Source of the DNA: JACVRW01 sp963716215
Lineage (GTDB): Bacteria; Actinomycetota; Thermoleophilia; Solirubrobacterales; Thermoleophilaceae
DNA: 64,000 nt
Assembly: GCA_963716215.1 (NCBI GenBank)
Contig: OY970298.1
Coordinates: 4,030,001 to 4,094,000, forward strand
Direction: 5' to 3'
Part shown: positions 7,809 to 15,145 of the stretch, in pieces
How positions within the stretch are numbered: the stretch's first letter is position 1
Layout: each line of letters starts with the position of its first letter
Program-made: the position numbers and the translations under genes
The notes under the pieces: generated by a model
Told to the model about the DNA's origin: nothing
What the model saw: only the letters and a program-made list of their open reading frames with translations
The model's database searches: none

Positions 7809-8597
7809 TCAGTACGCGCTCTTGCGCGTGAACAGCGGCAGGGCGAGCCCGAGGAGGGTGCCCACCACCGCTCCGCCCACCGCGGCGCCGATGTTGGCCG
7901 CTTCCTCTGCCAGCGAGAGCAGCAGCAGCGCGATCGCGATCACGTACACGCCGAGCAAGTCGTTCTCGCGCTCCTCCCCTCTGCGGGCCGCCAGGCGGTC
8001 GTCCACGAGCCACGCGCACAGCAGGCCCAGCGCCGCCCCGTTGGCCCCGAAGGCGGCGAAGACCTCGGTGTTCGTGAACAGCGGCGGCGTCTCGGCGTAG
8101 GCCACCAGCGCCATTCCGGCGGCGCCTGAGAGCACGAATATGGCGATCACCGGCAGCGCCCCGAAGCGCCGCTCCAGCAGCGTGCCGAAGATCCCCACCG
8201 CAACGAGGCTCACGAACGCGTAGCCGACCTGGTCCGCGAACAGGAACGGCGCGGCGAAGAAGCGCCACACCTCCTCGGCGATCGGTACGCCGAGGTAGCC
8301 GAGGTCGACGGTGTCGTCGGCTTGGAAGAGCAGGATCGACAGGACGCAGGCCAGCAGCAGCGCGAACGTGGCATAGGGACGCGTGTCCGGGGCGATGCCC
8401 GCGATCTCCTCTGCGCGCAGACGAGGCAGCGTCGGACGGCGCCGGCGGCGCTTCTTGGGCTGCGGCTCGCCGCCGGAGCGGTCGATCTTGGGCGCCCGCT
8501 TACGCACCCGCTGCCCGCAATACGGGCATTCGGTGACGTACGGGCTTACCTCCGACCCGCAGTTGCGGCAGACGACGAACAGGTCCGGCTGTGACAC
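7809..8597 (-). CDS. Zinc-ribbon rhomboid-like membrane protein lacking the catalytic dyad
   Basis: 262 aa. An N-terminal zinc ribbon (Cys10, Cys13, Cys24, Cys27) is followed by a basic linker and about six membrane helices arranged as in rhomboids, including the WR motif (111-112) of the L1 loop. Active rhomboids have GxSG in helix 4 and a His in helix 6. Here the first site reads GANG (184-187), Asn186 in place of Ser, and the second reads AANIGAAVGG, Asn in place of His. It should therefore be a non-proteolytic pseudo-rhomboid that may bind membrane clients. GTG start, 9 nt after TACTCT. Confidence 0.8.
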   Translation of the reverse strand: MSQPDLFVVCRNCGSEVSPYVTECPYCGQRVRKRAPKIDRSGGEPQPKKRRRRRPTLPRLRAEEIAGIAPDTRPYATFALLLACVLSILLFQADDTVDLGYLGVPIAEEVWRFFAAPFLFADQVGYAFVSLVAVGIFGTLLERRFGALPVIAIFVLSGAAGMALVAYAETPPLFTNTEVFAAFGANGAALGLLCAWLVDDRLAARRGEERENDLLGVYVIAIALLLLSLAEEAANIGAAVGGAVVGTLLGLALPLFTRKSAY

Positions 8598-8626
8598 GTG
8601 CCCCTCAGAGTACCCGGCGGCAGAGG

Positions 8627-9763
8627 TCAGTCGCCGAGGGTCTCGGCGGCTTCGGGCACGCTGGCGTCGACGATATCGCGCACCACCTCGTGGAGATCGT
8701 GGTTGGCTTCGTAGACGAGCGCCTGCCGCGCCGCCCCCGTCCCGTTCTCCAGGATGTCCTCCAGGCCGTCGAAGTCGTCGGCCGATCCGAGCTCCTCCGC
8801 GTGCGGCCGCAGCCGGTCCATCAGGCGCCGAGCGAGCTCGGCCGCGGGCACGCGATCGGTCGCCGGCAAGTCAACGAGCTCGCCCTCCAGGCCGTGGCGC
8901 GCCGCGAGCCACTTGTTCTCGTCGAGCATCTCGTAGGGATAGCGGGACAGCGACTTGCCCGCCTCGTAGTGCTCGGCCAGCTCCTTGACCATGGCCTGGA
9001 TCAGCGCCGCGATCGCCAGCGTGTGCTCCACCCGCGTCTGGGAGTCCATCACGCGGATCTCCACGGTGCCGAAGTTCGGGTGCGGCCGCACGTCGTACCA
9101 GAGGTAGGTGTAGTCCGACACGACCCGGCTCGTCTTCATGAACTCGATCCGCCGGCTCCAGTCCTCGAAGTCGTCGTAGCGCGGCGGGATGCCCACGCGC
9201 GGGAAGGCACGGAAGATCGGCGTGCGGGTGGACTGGAGGCCGGTCTGCTGCCCGCGCCAGAACGGCGAGTTCGCAGACAGCGCGAGCAGGATCGGCACGT
9301 GCACCCGCATGCCGTTGACGACGTGGATCGCCTTGTCCGGGTCGTCGAGCCCTACGTGGACATGGGTGCCGAAGATGATCTCCTGGCGCGCCACGAACTG
9401 AAGGTCGGCGATCAGCTCGCGGTAGCGCGGCTGGGAGACCACGCGCTGGTCCTCCCAGAGTGCGAACGGGTGCGTGCCCGCCGAGCCGATCGCCAGCCCG
9501 CGCTCGCCCGCGACCTGCTGGACCAGCCGGCGCAGCGATCCCAGCTGCTCGCCGGCCTCGTGTGTGTTGCGGCAGGGCTCCGTGGCGATCTCGCAGACCG
9601 ACTCCATCAGCTCGGGCTTGACCTCGCCGTCCTTCTCGGTGTCGTCCAGGACCTCGAGCAGCCCCTCGATCGAACTGGCCAAGTCGAGGGTCTCCCGATC
9701 GACGATCATCAGCTCCTCTTCGATGCCGATCGTGTACGGCGGGCCCGTGAAACGGTGCTCCAC
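8627..9763 (-). CDS. Carboxylate-amine ligase, glutamate-cysteine ligase GCS2 family (YbdK-like)
   Basis: 378 aa from GTG 9763, the usual size. GCS2 hallmarks: YTIGIEEELMIVD at the N-terminus, SAGTHPFALWEDQRV, GTHVHVGLDDPDKAI and VRPHPNFGTVEIRVMD. The family joins glutamate to cysteine or a related amine with ATP; E. coli YbdK is only a weak gamma-glutamylcysteine synthetase, so the natural product is uncertain. The start is fixed by TACGAT (9770-9775, minus strand) six nt upstream; a longer frame to 9823 would run into the promoter of the divergent DUF2090 gene. Confidence 0.85.
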   Translation of the reverse strand: MEHRFTGPPYTIGIEEELMIVDRETLDLASSIEGLLEVLDDTEKDGEVKPELMESVCEIATEPCRNTHEAGEQLGSLRRLVQQVAGERGLAIGSAGTHPFALWEDQRVVSQPRYRELIADLQFVARQEIIFGTHVHVGLDDPDKAIHVVNGMRVHVPILLALSANSPFWRGQQTGLQSTRTPIFRAFPRVGIPPRYDDFEDWSRRIEFMKTSRVVSDYTYLWYDVRPHPNFGTVEIRVMDSQTRVEHTLAIAALIQAMVKELAEHYEAGKSLSRYPYEMLDENKWLAARHGLEGELVDLPATDRVPAAELARRLMDRLRPHAEELGSADDFDGLEDILENGTGAARQALVYEANHDLHEVVRDIVDASVPEAAETLGD

Positions 9764-9845
9764 GCGGCCATCGTAGCCGGATGGGTCCCACCTCAAACAG
9801 GTATAAGAGAGGGGCCTGACCACTAGGAGAACCCCCGGAGGACCA

Positions 9846-10775
9846 ATGACTCTCGGCTACGACGGCAAGCTCTACATCCTCGCGTTCGACCATCGCGGGT
9901 CGTTCCAGAAGAAGATGTTCGGGATCGAGGGCGACCCGAGCCCGGAGCAGACCGAGACGATCTCCGACGCGAAGCACCTGATATTCGAGGGGATGCTGAA
10001 CGCGGTGGAGGCCGGCGCCGATCCCGGCGTGACGGGGGTCCTGGTGGACGAGCAGTTCGGCGCGCCGCGAAATATCCCGGGCGAGGCGAAGCAGCGCGGC
10101 CTCCTGCTGAGCATGCCCGTGGAGAAGTCCGGGCAGAACGAATTCGACTTCCAGTACGACGACGACTTCGGCGCTCACATCGAGCAGTTCGACCCGGACT
10201 TCAGCAAGGTGCTCGTGCGCTACAACCCGGACGGAGACGGCGAGATGAACCGGCGGCAGTCGGAGCGCCTGGCCCGCCTCTCCGACTGGCTGCACGAGCA
10301 CGACCGCAAGTTCCTGTTCGAGCTGCTTGTGCCGGCCGAGGACGATCAGCTGGAGCAGGTCGGCGGCGATTCCGACCGCTTCGACGCCGAGCTGCGCCCC
10401 GACCTGATGGAACGCGCGATCGTCGAGCTGCAGGACCGCGGGATCGAGGCGGACATCTGGAAGATCGAGGGCATCGACACGCAGGAGGACTGCGACCGGA
10501 TCGCGCGCACCACTCGCCGCGACGGACGCGATGGTGTGATCTGCGTTGTGCTCGGCCGCGGCGCCAACGACGCGAAGGTCGAGCATTGGCTGCGACAGGG
10601 GGCGCCGGTCGAGGGCTACGCCGGCTTCGCGATCGGCCGCACGATCTGGTGGGACGCCCTCAAGGGCTTCCTCGACGGGAACATCGAGCGCGACGACGCC
10701 GCCCAGCAGATCGCCGACAACTACATGCGTTTCGTAGGGGTCTACGACGACGCGAAACAGGCGGCGCCAGCGTGA
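9846..10775 (+). CDS. DUF2090 protein, related to 5-dehydro-2-deoxyphosphogluconate aldolase domain
   Basis: 309 aa. The TIM-barrel-like sequence starts LYILAFDHRGSFQKKMFG and includes GVLVDEQFG, FLFELLVP, DIWKIEGIDTQEDC and a late GYAGFAIGRTIWWD, as in DUF2090, the domain fused to IolC kinases in inositol breakdown. An aldolase on a keto-sugar phosphate is likely, but no inositol genes are nearby, so the substrate is open. A strong Shine-Dalgarno (GGAGG) sits 5 nt upstream of ATG, unlike many neighbours, and TATAAG about 40 nt upstream could be the -10. Confidence 0.75.
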   Translation: MTLGYDGKLYILAFDHRGSFQKKMFGIEGDPSPEQTETISDAKHLIFEGMLNAVEAGADPGVTGVLVDEQFGAPRNIPGEAKQRGLLLSMPVEKSGQNEFDFQYDDDFGAHIEQFDPDFSKVLVRYNPDGDGEMNRRQSERLARLSDWLHEHDRKFLFELLVPAEDDQLEQVGGDSDRFDAELRPDLMERAIVELQDRGIEADIWKIEGIDTQEDCDRIARTTRRDGRDGVICVVLGRGANDAKVEHWLRQGAPVEGYAGFAIGRTIWWDALKGFLDGNIERDDAAQQIADNYMRFVGVYDDAKQAAPA

Positions 10776-10846
10776 GCATCGAGCCCGGCGCGACCTTCCG
10801 GCGACCGCCGAGAGGCTCGAGCGGCGTTGGTAGCCTTCCCGACGCC

Positions 10847-11086
10847 ATGAAGATGCGGCAATCGCTCGCGCAATTCGAGGAGGCCTTCCGTGAGGAGGCC
10901 GCGGAGTCGGTCGTGCGCCGGGAGCGCCTGCGCAAGCACGCGGTCCAGCGCTCGCGCGTACGCCGCGTCGAGCGCCGCCGTCAGCAGGGCAAGCTGCGCT
11001 TCACGCTGCTCGCGCTCTCGATCGTGGTCACCGCCGTAGTGGTAACGATCGTGATGTTCGAGACGCTGGCGATGCTCGCCGGCTAG
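10847..11086 (+). CDS. Small basic protein with C-terminal membrane helix
   Basis: 79 aa. Residues 1-50 are strongly charged and helical (FEEAFREEAAESVVRRERL, RRVERRRQQGK), followed by one membrane helix (FTLLALSIVVTAVVVTIVMF) near the C-terminus, so it is probably a tail-anchored protein. No family is recognised. ATG 10847 lies 10 nt after TAGCCT; an in-frame GTG at 10772 overlaps the upstream stop and would add 25 residues. Confidence 0.6.
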   Translation: MKMRQSLAQFEEAFREEAAESVVRRERLRKHAVQRSRVRRVERRRQQGKLRFTLLALSIVVTAVVVTIVMFETLAMLAG

Positions 11087-11096
11087 CTCCGCCCGG

Positions 11097-11324
11097 CTAC
11101 GCCTTCAGCTTGTCGAGCTCGTCGTCGACTTCGTCGTCCTTCTCGGCGTCCGCCGCGTCGCGACCCTGCTGGATCTCGAGGTAGACCTCCTTGCGGAACA
11201 CCGGAACGGCGCGGGGCGCCTCGATCCCGATACGGACTTTTTCGCCCATGATCGCCAACACCGAGACCTCGATGTCGTCGCCGATCATGATGCTCTGATT
11301 TCCCTTGCGCGTAAGGACAAGCAT
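11097..11324 (-). CDS. csrA: Carbon storage regulator CsrA
   Basis: 75 aa. The CsrA core MLVLTRKGNQSIMIGDDIEV and the RNA-contact region around Arg44 (IGIEAPRAVPVFRKEVY) are intact. CsrA dimers bind GGA motifs in mRNA leaders and change translation, often of flagellar and carbon genes. The C-terminal extension is acidic (AEKDDEVDDELDKLKA) and longer than the 61-aa E. coli protein. The ATG has a good GGGAGG ribosome site. csrA is uncommon in Actinobacteria outside flagellated deep lineages. No fliW or flagellar gene is in the window. Confidence 0.9.
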   Translation of the reverse strand: MLVLTRKGNQSIMIGDDIEVSVLAIMGEKVRIGIEAPRAVPVFRKEVYLEIQQGRDAADAEKDDEVDDELDKLKA

Positions 11325-11418
11325 GCCTCGCGCCTCCCCTGCTCGGACTGCGCTGTGCAGTCCACTAAACCATCCGGGGAGGAAGCGCGCAACGTGGATC
11401 GGTAGTCTCCTGCGCCGT

Positions 11419-12003
11419 TTGGCACGCAGATCTCTCAAACCCCAGTTGAATCAGATCAGGACGTGGGTGCGCCAAGGCCGCACCGACGCCTGGATCGCCC
11501 ACCAGCTCGAGGTGTCGGTCGGTGACATCCGCAGCTTCAAGCGCGAGCACGAGCTCGTCGCGGACGACGCGGGCGCGAACGGCGAGGAAGGTTTCGCCGG
11601 TTCCGGCTCCGACGAGCTGGACCTACGGGCCGAGGACGACGCGCTCGTGGCCGCAGCGCTCGAGGCCGAGCAGGAGGAGGTGCCCGACGACGAGCCCGAC
11701 GACGAGCCCGAGTCCGAGTCCGACTCCGATGCCGACGATGACGACGACGACAAGCCGAAGCGCCGCCGCCGTGGCAGGCGCGGCGGACGCGGGCGACGCC
11801 GGAAGCAGCAGGCGCTCGAGGGCACGTTCGACCACGGCGACGAGGGCTACGGGCTGTGGCTCGACCCCGCCATCCAGGACGACCCCATCTACGCCGAGCA
11901 CTGGGCCGGCCACCGTCCGGTCACCGTCGTCGTCGAGGCCGAGCGCATCGTCATCAGCCGCGCCGGAGAGGACGAGGGCGGCGACGACGAGGACGACGAG
12001 TAG
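11419..12003 (+). CDS. Conserved hypothetical with HTH-like N-terminus, acidic run and Arg-rich segment
   Basis: 194 aa. The first 45 residues (LKPQLNQIRTWVRQGRTDAW, IAHQLEVSVGDIRSFKREH) look like a small helix-turn-helix. A long Asp/Glu region and then an Arg/Gly-rich segment (KRRRRGRRGGRGRRRK) follow, and the C-terminal part (YGLWLDPAIQDDPIYAEHW, PVTVVVEAERIVISRAG) is folded-looking before a final acidic tail. The charge pattern suggests nucleic-acid binding. TTG 11419 was chosen because it lies 10 nt after TAGTCT and begins the HTH; the frame extends upstream without motif. Confidence 0.55.
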   Translation: MARRSLKPQLNQIRTWVRQGRTDAWIAHQLEVSVGDIRSFKREHELVADDAGANGEEGFAGSGSDELDLRAEDDALVAAALEAEQEEVPDDEPDDEPESESDSDADDDDDDKPKRRRRGRRGGRGRRRKQQALEGTFDHGDEGYGLWLDPAIQDDPIYAEHWAGHRPVTVVVEAERIVISRAGEDEGGDDEDDE

Positions 12004-12027
12004 GCCGCTACATTCGTAGGCTTCCCC

Positions 12028-12354
12028 ATGGCCTACGCGCTCGAGAACGCTCTGTACCAATGGCGTGACGGCGACCGCCGGCTGGCCGGCGCCGCCGAGC
12101 CGGCCCGCACGGACCTCGACCTCGCCGCCGCCTTCGTCGTGGAGGAGCTGCGCAAGCGGCTCGGGTCGAGCTTCCTGCTGGAGGAGCTGGCCGACTTCTA
12201 CGACGAGGGCACCGACTGGGCGACGGCGCTTGCCGCACGCCACGGCGCCGGCACCGACGCCGCCGCCGTGGTCGACGCGGCCTTCGCTCGCTACGCCCGC
12301 GAGGCGTCGAACTTCGCCGGCGGGCGCGCCCGCGAGAGCCACGGGCGCCCGTAG
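12028..12354 (+). CDS. Conserved hypothetical soluble protein
   Basis: 108 aa, helical, with no membrane segment. It reads like a small actinobacterial protein of unknown function (ALENALYQWRDGDRRLAG, LDLAAAFVVEELRKRLG). The ATG sits 5 nt after TAGGCT, and it starts 24 bp after the preceding gene. No functional motif is visible. Confidence 0.55.
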   Translation: MAYALENALYQWRDGDRRLAGAAEPARTDLDLAAAFVVEELRKRLGSSFLLEELADFYDEGTDWATALAARHGAGTDAAAVVDAAFARYAREASNFAGGRARESHGRP

Positions 12355-12384
12355 CGGCACAGCGCGAGCGCCGCGCCGCGTCGC

Positions 12385-12431
12385 GTGTGGGCCCCCGACG
12401 TCTCCATATGCGTGATCCCGAGGGCCCACAC
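12385..12431. repeat. 47-bp palindromic repeat, copy 1
   Basis: Perfect 10-bp arms GTGTGGGCCC (12385-12394) and GGGCCCACAC (12422-12431) enclose a loop with the block GTCTCCATATGCGTGATCC. The same element with longer arms recurs at 53343-53393. It lies in a 250-bp gap between two plus-strand genes; the rest of that gap (12355-12384 and 12432-12606) shows nothing recognisable. Element type is unknown; REP-like or a MITE remnant are options. Confidence 0.8.
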
Positions 12432-12606
12432 TCGCCGAGCGGGGCAGTGTTCCGCCGTCTCTGAGACTTCGCCATCGAGTGGCGCCGAGCCGACGGCGCG
12501 CCGGAGGCCCGTCGCGGGACGTCTCCGACGCCTTCACGCGGCTCGCTCGGATGGGCGCGCTCGGCGGCTAGCAGGACTGCCGCGGGCACCATCGAAGGTG
12601 CGTGTG

Positions 12607-12900
12607 ATGCCTGCACGCCGAACGAGCATCCGCTGGGACCGTCTTGGCCGCCTGGCCCTGCTCGGGACGCTGGGGGTGATCGTGCTCCTCTACCTGTCGC
12701 CGGCCAAGCACTGGGTGCAGCAGTCGAGCACGGCGGGTGCGCAGCGCCAGGAGCTCGACGAGCTCACGCGGGAGAACCAGCAGCTCAAGCTGCGCGTGGA
12801 CGCGCTGCGCGACCCGGGCGCGCTGGAGCACGAGGCGCGCAAGCTCGGCATGGTGCGACAGGGCGAGCGCGCCTACGTGATCGAGGGCCTGCCCCGCTAG
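12607..12900 (+). CDS. FtsB/DivIC-like septum formation initiator
   Basis: 97 aa with the layout of the family: short basic cytoplasmic tail, one membrane helix (LALLGTLGVIVLLYLSP, about residues 17-34), then a coiled coil (QELDELTRENQQLKLRVDAL) and the conserved end ALEHEARKLGMVRQGERAYV. Such proteins bridge FtsL and FtsQ in the divisome. Proximity to eno fits the frequent eno-ftsB linkage, although eno is here on the other strand. In-frame GTG codons at 12598 and 12604 are alternative starts. Confidence 0.8.
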   Translation: MPARRTSIRWDRLGRLALLGTLGVIVLLYLSPAKHWVQQSSTAGAQRQELDELTRENQQLKLRVDALRDPGALEHEARKLGMVRQGERAYVIEGLPR

Positions 12901-12921
12901 CGGCTGGCCCAGCGCCCCGGG

Positions 12922-13272
12922 ATGAGCCCGATCACCCACCTGCTAGCCGGCGTCCCGGTAGCCGATCTCGACGCCGGCATCGATTGGTACACGCGCTTCT
13001 TCGGACGGCCTCCGGACATGCGAGCCGGGGACGAGATCCTGTGGGATGTCGACGAGCACGCCACGCTCTTCATCGAGCCGGACACGGCGCTGGCGGGCGC
13101 GGGCAGGATCACGTTCGCGGTCGCTGAGCTCGACGCGCTCCTAGAGGGCCTCGCTGCCCGCCACATCGACCACGAGCCGATCGAGACCTACTCGAACGGC
13201 GTCCGCCACGTGAACGTGCCCGATCCGGATGGGAACAGGATCGCGTTCGCCGAGCCGCCGTCACCGACCTAG
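12922..13272 (+). CDS. VOC family protein (glyoxalase/bleomycin-resistance fold)
   Basis: 116 aa, one VOC module pair. Typical features are VPVADLDAGIDWYTRFFGR at the N-terminus and VRHVNVPDPDGNRIAFAEP at the end. VOC proteins are metal-dependent lyases, dioxygenases or binding proteins; the function of this one cannot be assigned. Its TAG stop shares CTAG with the stop of convergent eno. Confidence 0.75.
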   Translation: MSPITHLLAGVPVADLDAGIDWYTRFFGRPPDMRAGDEILWDVDEHATLFIEPDTALAGAGRITFAVAELDALLEGLAARHIDHEPIETYSNGVRHVNVPDPDGNRIAFAEPPSPT

Positions 13273-14540
13273 CCGAAGGCGTCCCTTCCGGGGTAGCTCG
13301 CATCCGCGCCGAGCGCCTCCTCGATACGCAGCAGCTGGTTGTACTTCGCCACCCGGTCCGAGCGCGACGGAGCGCCCGTCTTGATCTGACCACATCCGGT
13401 GGCCACCGCCAGGTCGGCGATCGTCGTGTCCTCCGTCTCCCCCGAGCGATGCGACATCACGGCCGTGTAGCCCGCCTCGTGCGCCATGCGCACCGCATCG
13501 AGCGTCTCGGTTAGCGTCCCGATCTGGTTGACCTTGACGAGGATCGAGTTGGCCACGCCGGCCTCGATGCCCCGGCGTAGGCGCTCGGTATTGGTCACGA
13601 ACAGGTCGTCTCCGACCAGTTGCACGCGATCGCCGATCTGCTCGGTCAGCGCGCTCCAGCCGTCCCAGTCCTCCTCGTCCATGCCGTCCTCGATCGACGC
13701 CACGGGGTACCGCGACGAGATGTCGGCCCAGTAGGCGGCCATCTCCGCGGCCGTGAGCACCCGGCCCTCGTGCTCGAGCACGTACGAGCCGGCGTCGAAG
13801 ATCTCGCTGGTAGCCGGGTCGAGCGCGATCGCCACGTCGTCACCGGGGCGGTAGCCGGCGGCCTCGATCCCGGACATCAGCATCTGCAGCGCCGCCTCGT
13901 TGGAGTCGAGGTCGGGCGCGAACCCGCCCTCGTCGCCGACCGCCGTGGCCAGGCCCGCGTCGTGCAGCGTCCGCTTGAGGGCGTGGAAGACCTCAGCGCC
14001 GGTGCGCAGCGCCTCGGCGAAGCTGGACGCCCCCACCGGGACGACCATGAACTCCTGGAAGTCCACCTTGTTGTCGGCATGGGCGCCGCCGTTGAGCACG
14101 TTCATCATCGGCACAGGCAGCACGTGGGCCGCCTCGCCTCCGAGGTAGCGCCACAGCGGCAGGCCCGCCTCGGCCGCGGCCGCCTTCGCGGCGGCGAGCG
14201 AGACGCCCAGGATCGCGTTGGCGCCCAGCCGCCCCTTGTTGGGGGTCCCGTCCAGCTCGATCATCGCCCGGTCGAGCGCGGACTGGTCTGCGGCGTCCAG
14301 CCCCTGAACCGCCTGTGCCAGCTCGCCGTTGACGTTCGCGACCGCCTGCGACACGCCTTTGCCGCCCCACGCGTCGCCGCCGTCGCGGAGCTCGACCGCC
14401 TCGAACTCGCCTGTCGACGCGCCGGAGGGCACGGCGGCCCGCCCAGCGGCGCCGGACTTCAGCACCACGTCGACCTCGACGGTCGGGTTGCCGCGGCTGT
14501 CGACGATCTGCCGCGCGTGCACCTTCTCGATCTCGCTCAA
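13269..14540 (-). CDS. eno: Enolase
   Basis: 423 aa, full length. Converts 2-phosphoglycerate to phosphoenolpyruvate in glycolysis. Motifs: ARQIVDSRGNPTVEVDV, SGASTGEFEAVELRDG, the metal-ligand region PVASIEDGMDEEDWDGW and VGDDLFVTN, and the C-terminal SHRSGETEDTTIADLAVA and GQIKTGAPSRSDRVAKYNQL. The TTG start overlaps the mazG stop by four bases (TTGA), so the two are translationally coupled. Confidence 0.97.
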   Translation of the reverse strand: MSEIEKVHARQIVDSRGNPTVEVDVVLKSGAAGRAAVPSGASTGEFEAVELRDGGDAWGGKGVSQAVANVNGELAQAVQGLDAADQSALDRAMIELDGTPNKGRLGANAILGVSLAAAKAAAAEAGLPLWRYLGGEAAHVLPVPMMNVLNGGAHADNKVDFQEFMVVPVGASSFAEALRTGAEVFHALKRTLHDAGLATAVGDEGGFAPDLDSNEAALQMLMSGIEAAGYRPGDDVAIALDPATSEIFDAGSYVLEHEGRVLTAAEMAAYWADISSRYPVASIEDGMDEEDWDGWSALTEQIGDRVQLVGDDLFVTNTERLRRGIEAGVANSILVKVNQIGTLTETLDAVRMAHEAGYTAVMSHRSGETEDTTIADLAVATGCGQIKTGAPSRSDRVAKYNQLLRIEEALGADASYPGRDAFG

Positions 14541-15145
14541 GCTCCGTCCACCTCGTTCTTGACTCGGTCCGCCGCCTGCCGCAGGGCCAGCTCGGGGTCC
14601 ACGCCCGCGTCGAGCGCCTCCCGCACGGCCACCAGCAGCCGCTCGCCCGGATCCCGCGGCGCTGAATCCAACCGGAACCCGGCTTCGGATGCCCGCTTGA
14701 GCACCTTCTTCGCGTAGAGGGTCGACGGCAGGTTCTCCGGGATCTCGCCGAAGATCTCCCCGCCACGCTCGTCGTCGCGCTTGATCTGGTTCCAGGTGCG
14801 CAGCACGTCGTCGGCCGTGTCCGCCTCCACATCGCCGAAGACATGCGGGTGACGGCGGATCAGCTTCGCGCGCACGTGCTCGGCCACCTCGCCGAGGCTG
14901 CTCTGGCCGCGCTCCTCCAGCAGCAGCGCCAGGAAGTAGACCTGGAACAACACGTCGCCGAGCTCGTCGACGAGCTTGGCGTCGTCGCCGGAGTGCGCAG
15001 CGTCGGCCAGCTCGTAGGCCTCCTCCACCGTGTGCGGCACGATCGAGCGCTCGTCCTGCTCGCGGTCCCAGGGACAGTCGCGGCGCAGCCGCCGCGTGAT
15101 CTCGTCGAGCCGCGTCAGCGCGGCGGCGAGACCCTCCTCGTTCAC
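14537..15145 (-). CDS. mazG: Nucleoside triphosphate pyrophosphohydrolase MazG
   Basis: 202 aa with one MazG domain: CPWDREQDERSIVPHTVEEA and the metal-binding EEAYELADA and DELGDVLFQVYFLALL, followed by HPHVFGD and TWNQIKRDDE. It hydrolyses non-canonical NTPs to NMP plus PPi. E. coli MazG has two such domains; this is the shorter version. GTG 15145 overlaps the stop of the PPIase gene (TAGTG). Domain position and the coupling support this start over an upstream one. Confidence 0.9.
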   Translation of the reverse strand: MNEEGLAAALTRLDEITRRLRRDCPWDREQDERSIVPHTVEEAYELADAAHSGDDAKLVDELGDVLFQVYFLALLLEERGQSSLGEVAEHVRAKLIRRHPHVFGDVEADTADDVLRTWNQIKRDDERGGEIFGEIPENLPSTLYAKKVLKRASEAGFRLDSAPRDPGERLLVAVREALDAGVDPELALRQAADRVKNEVDGA

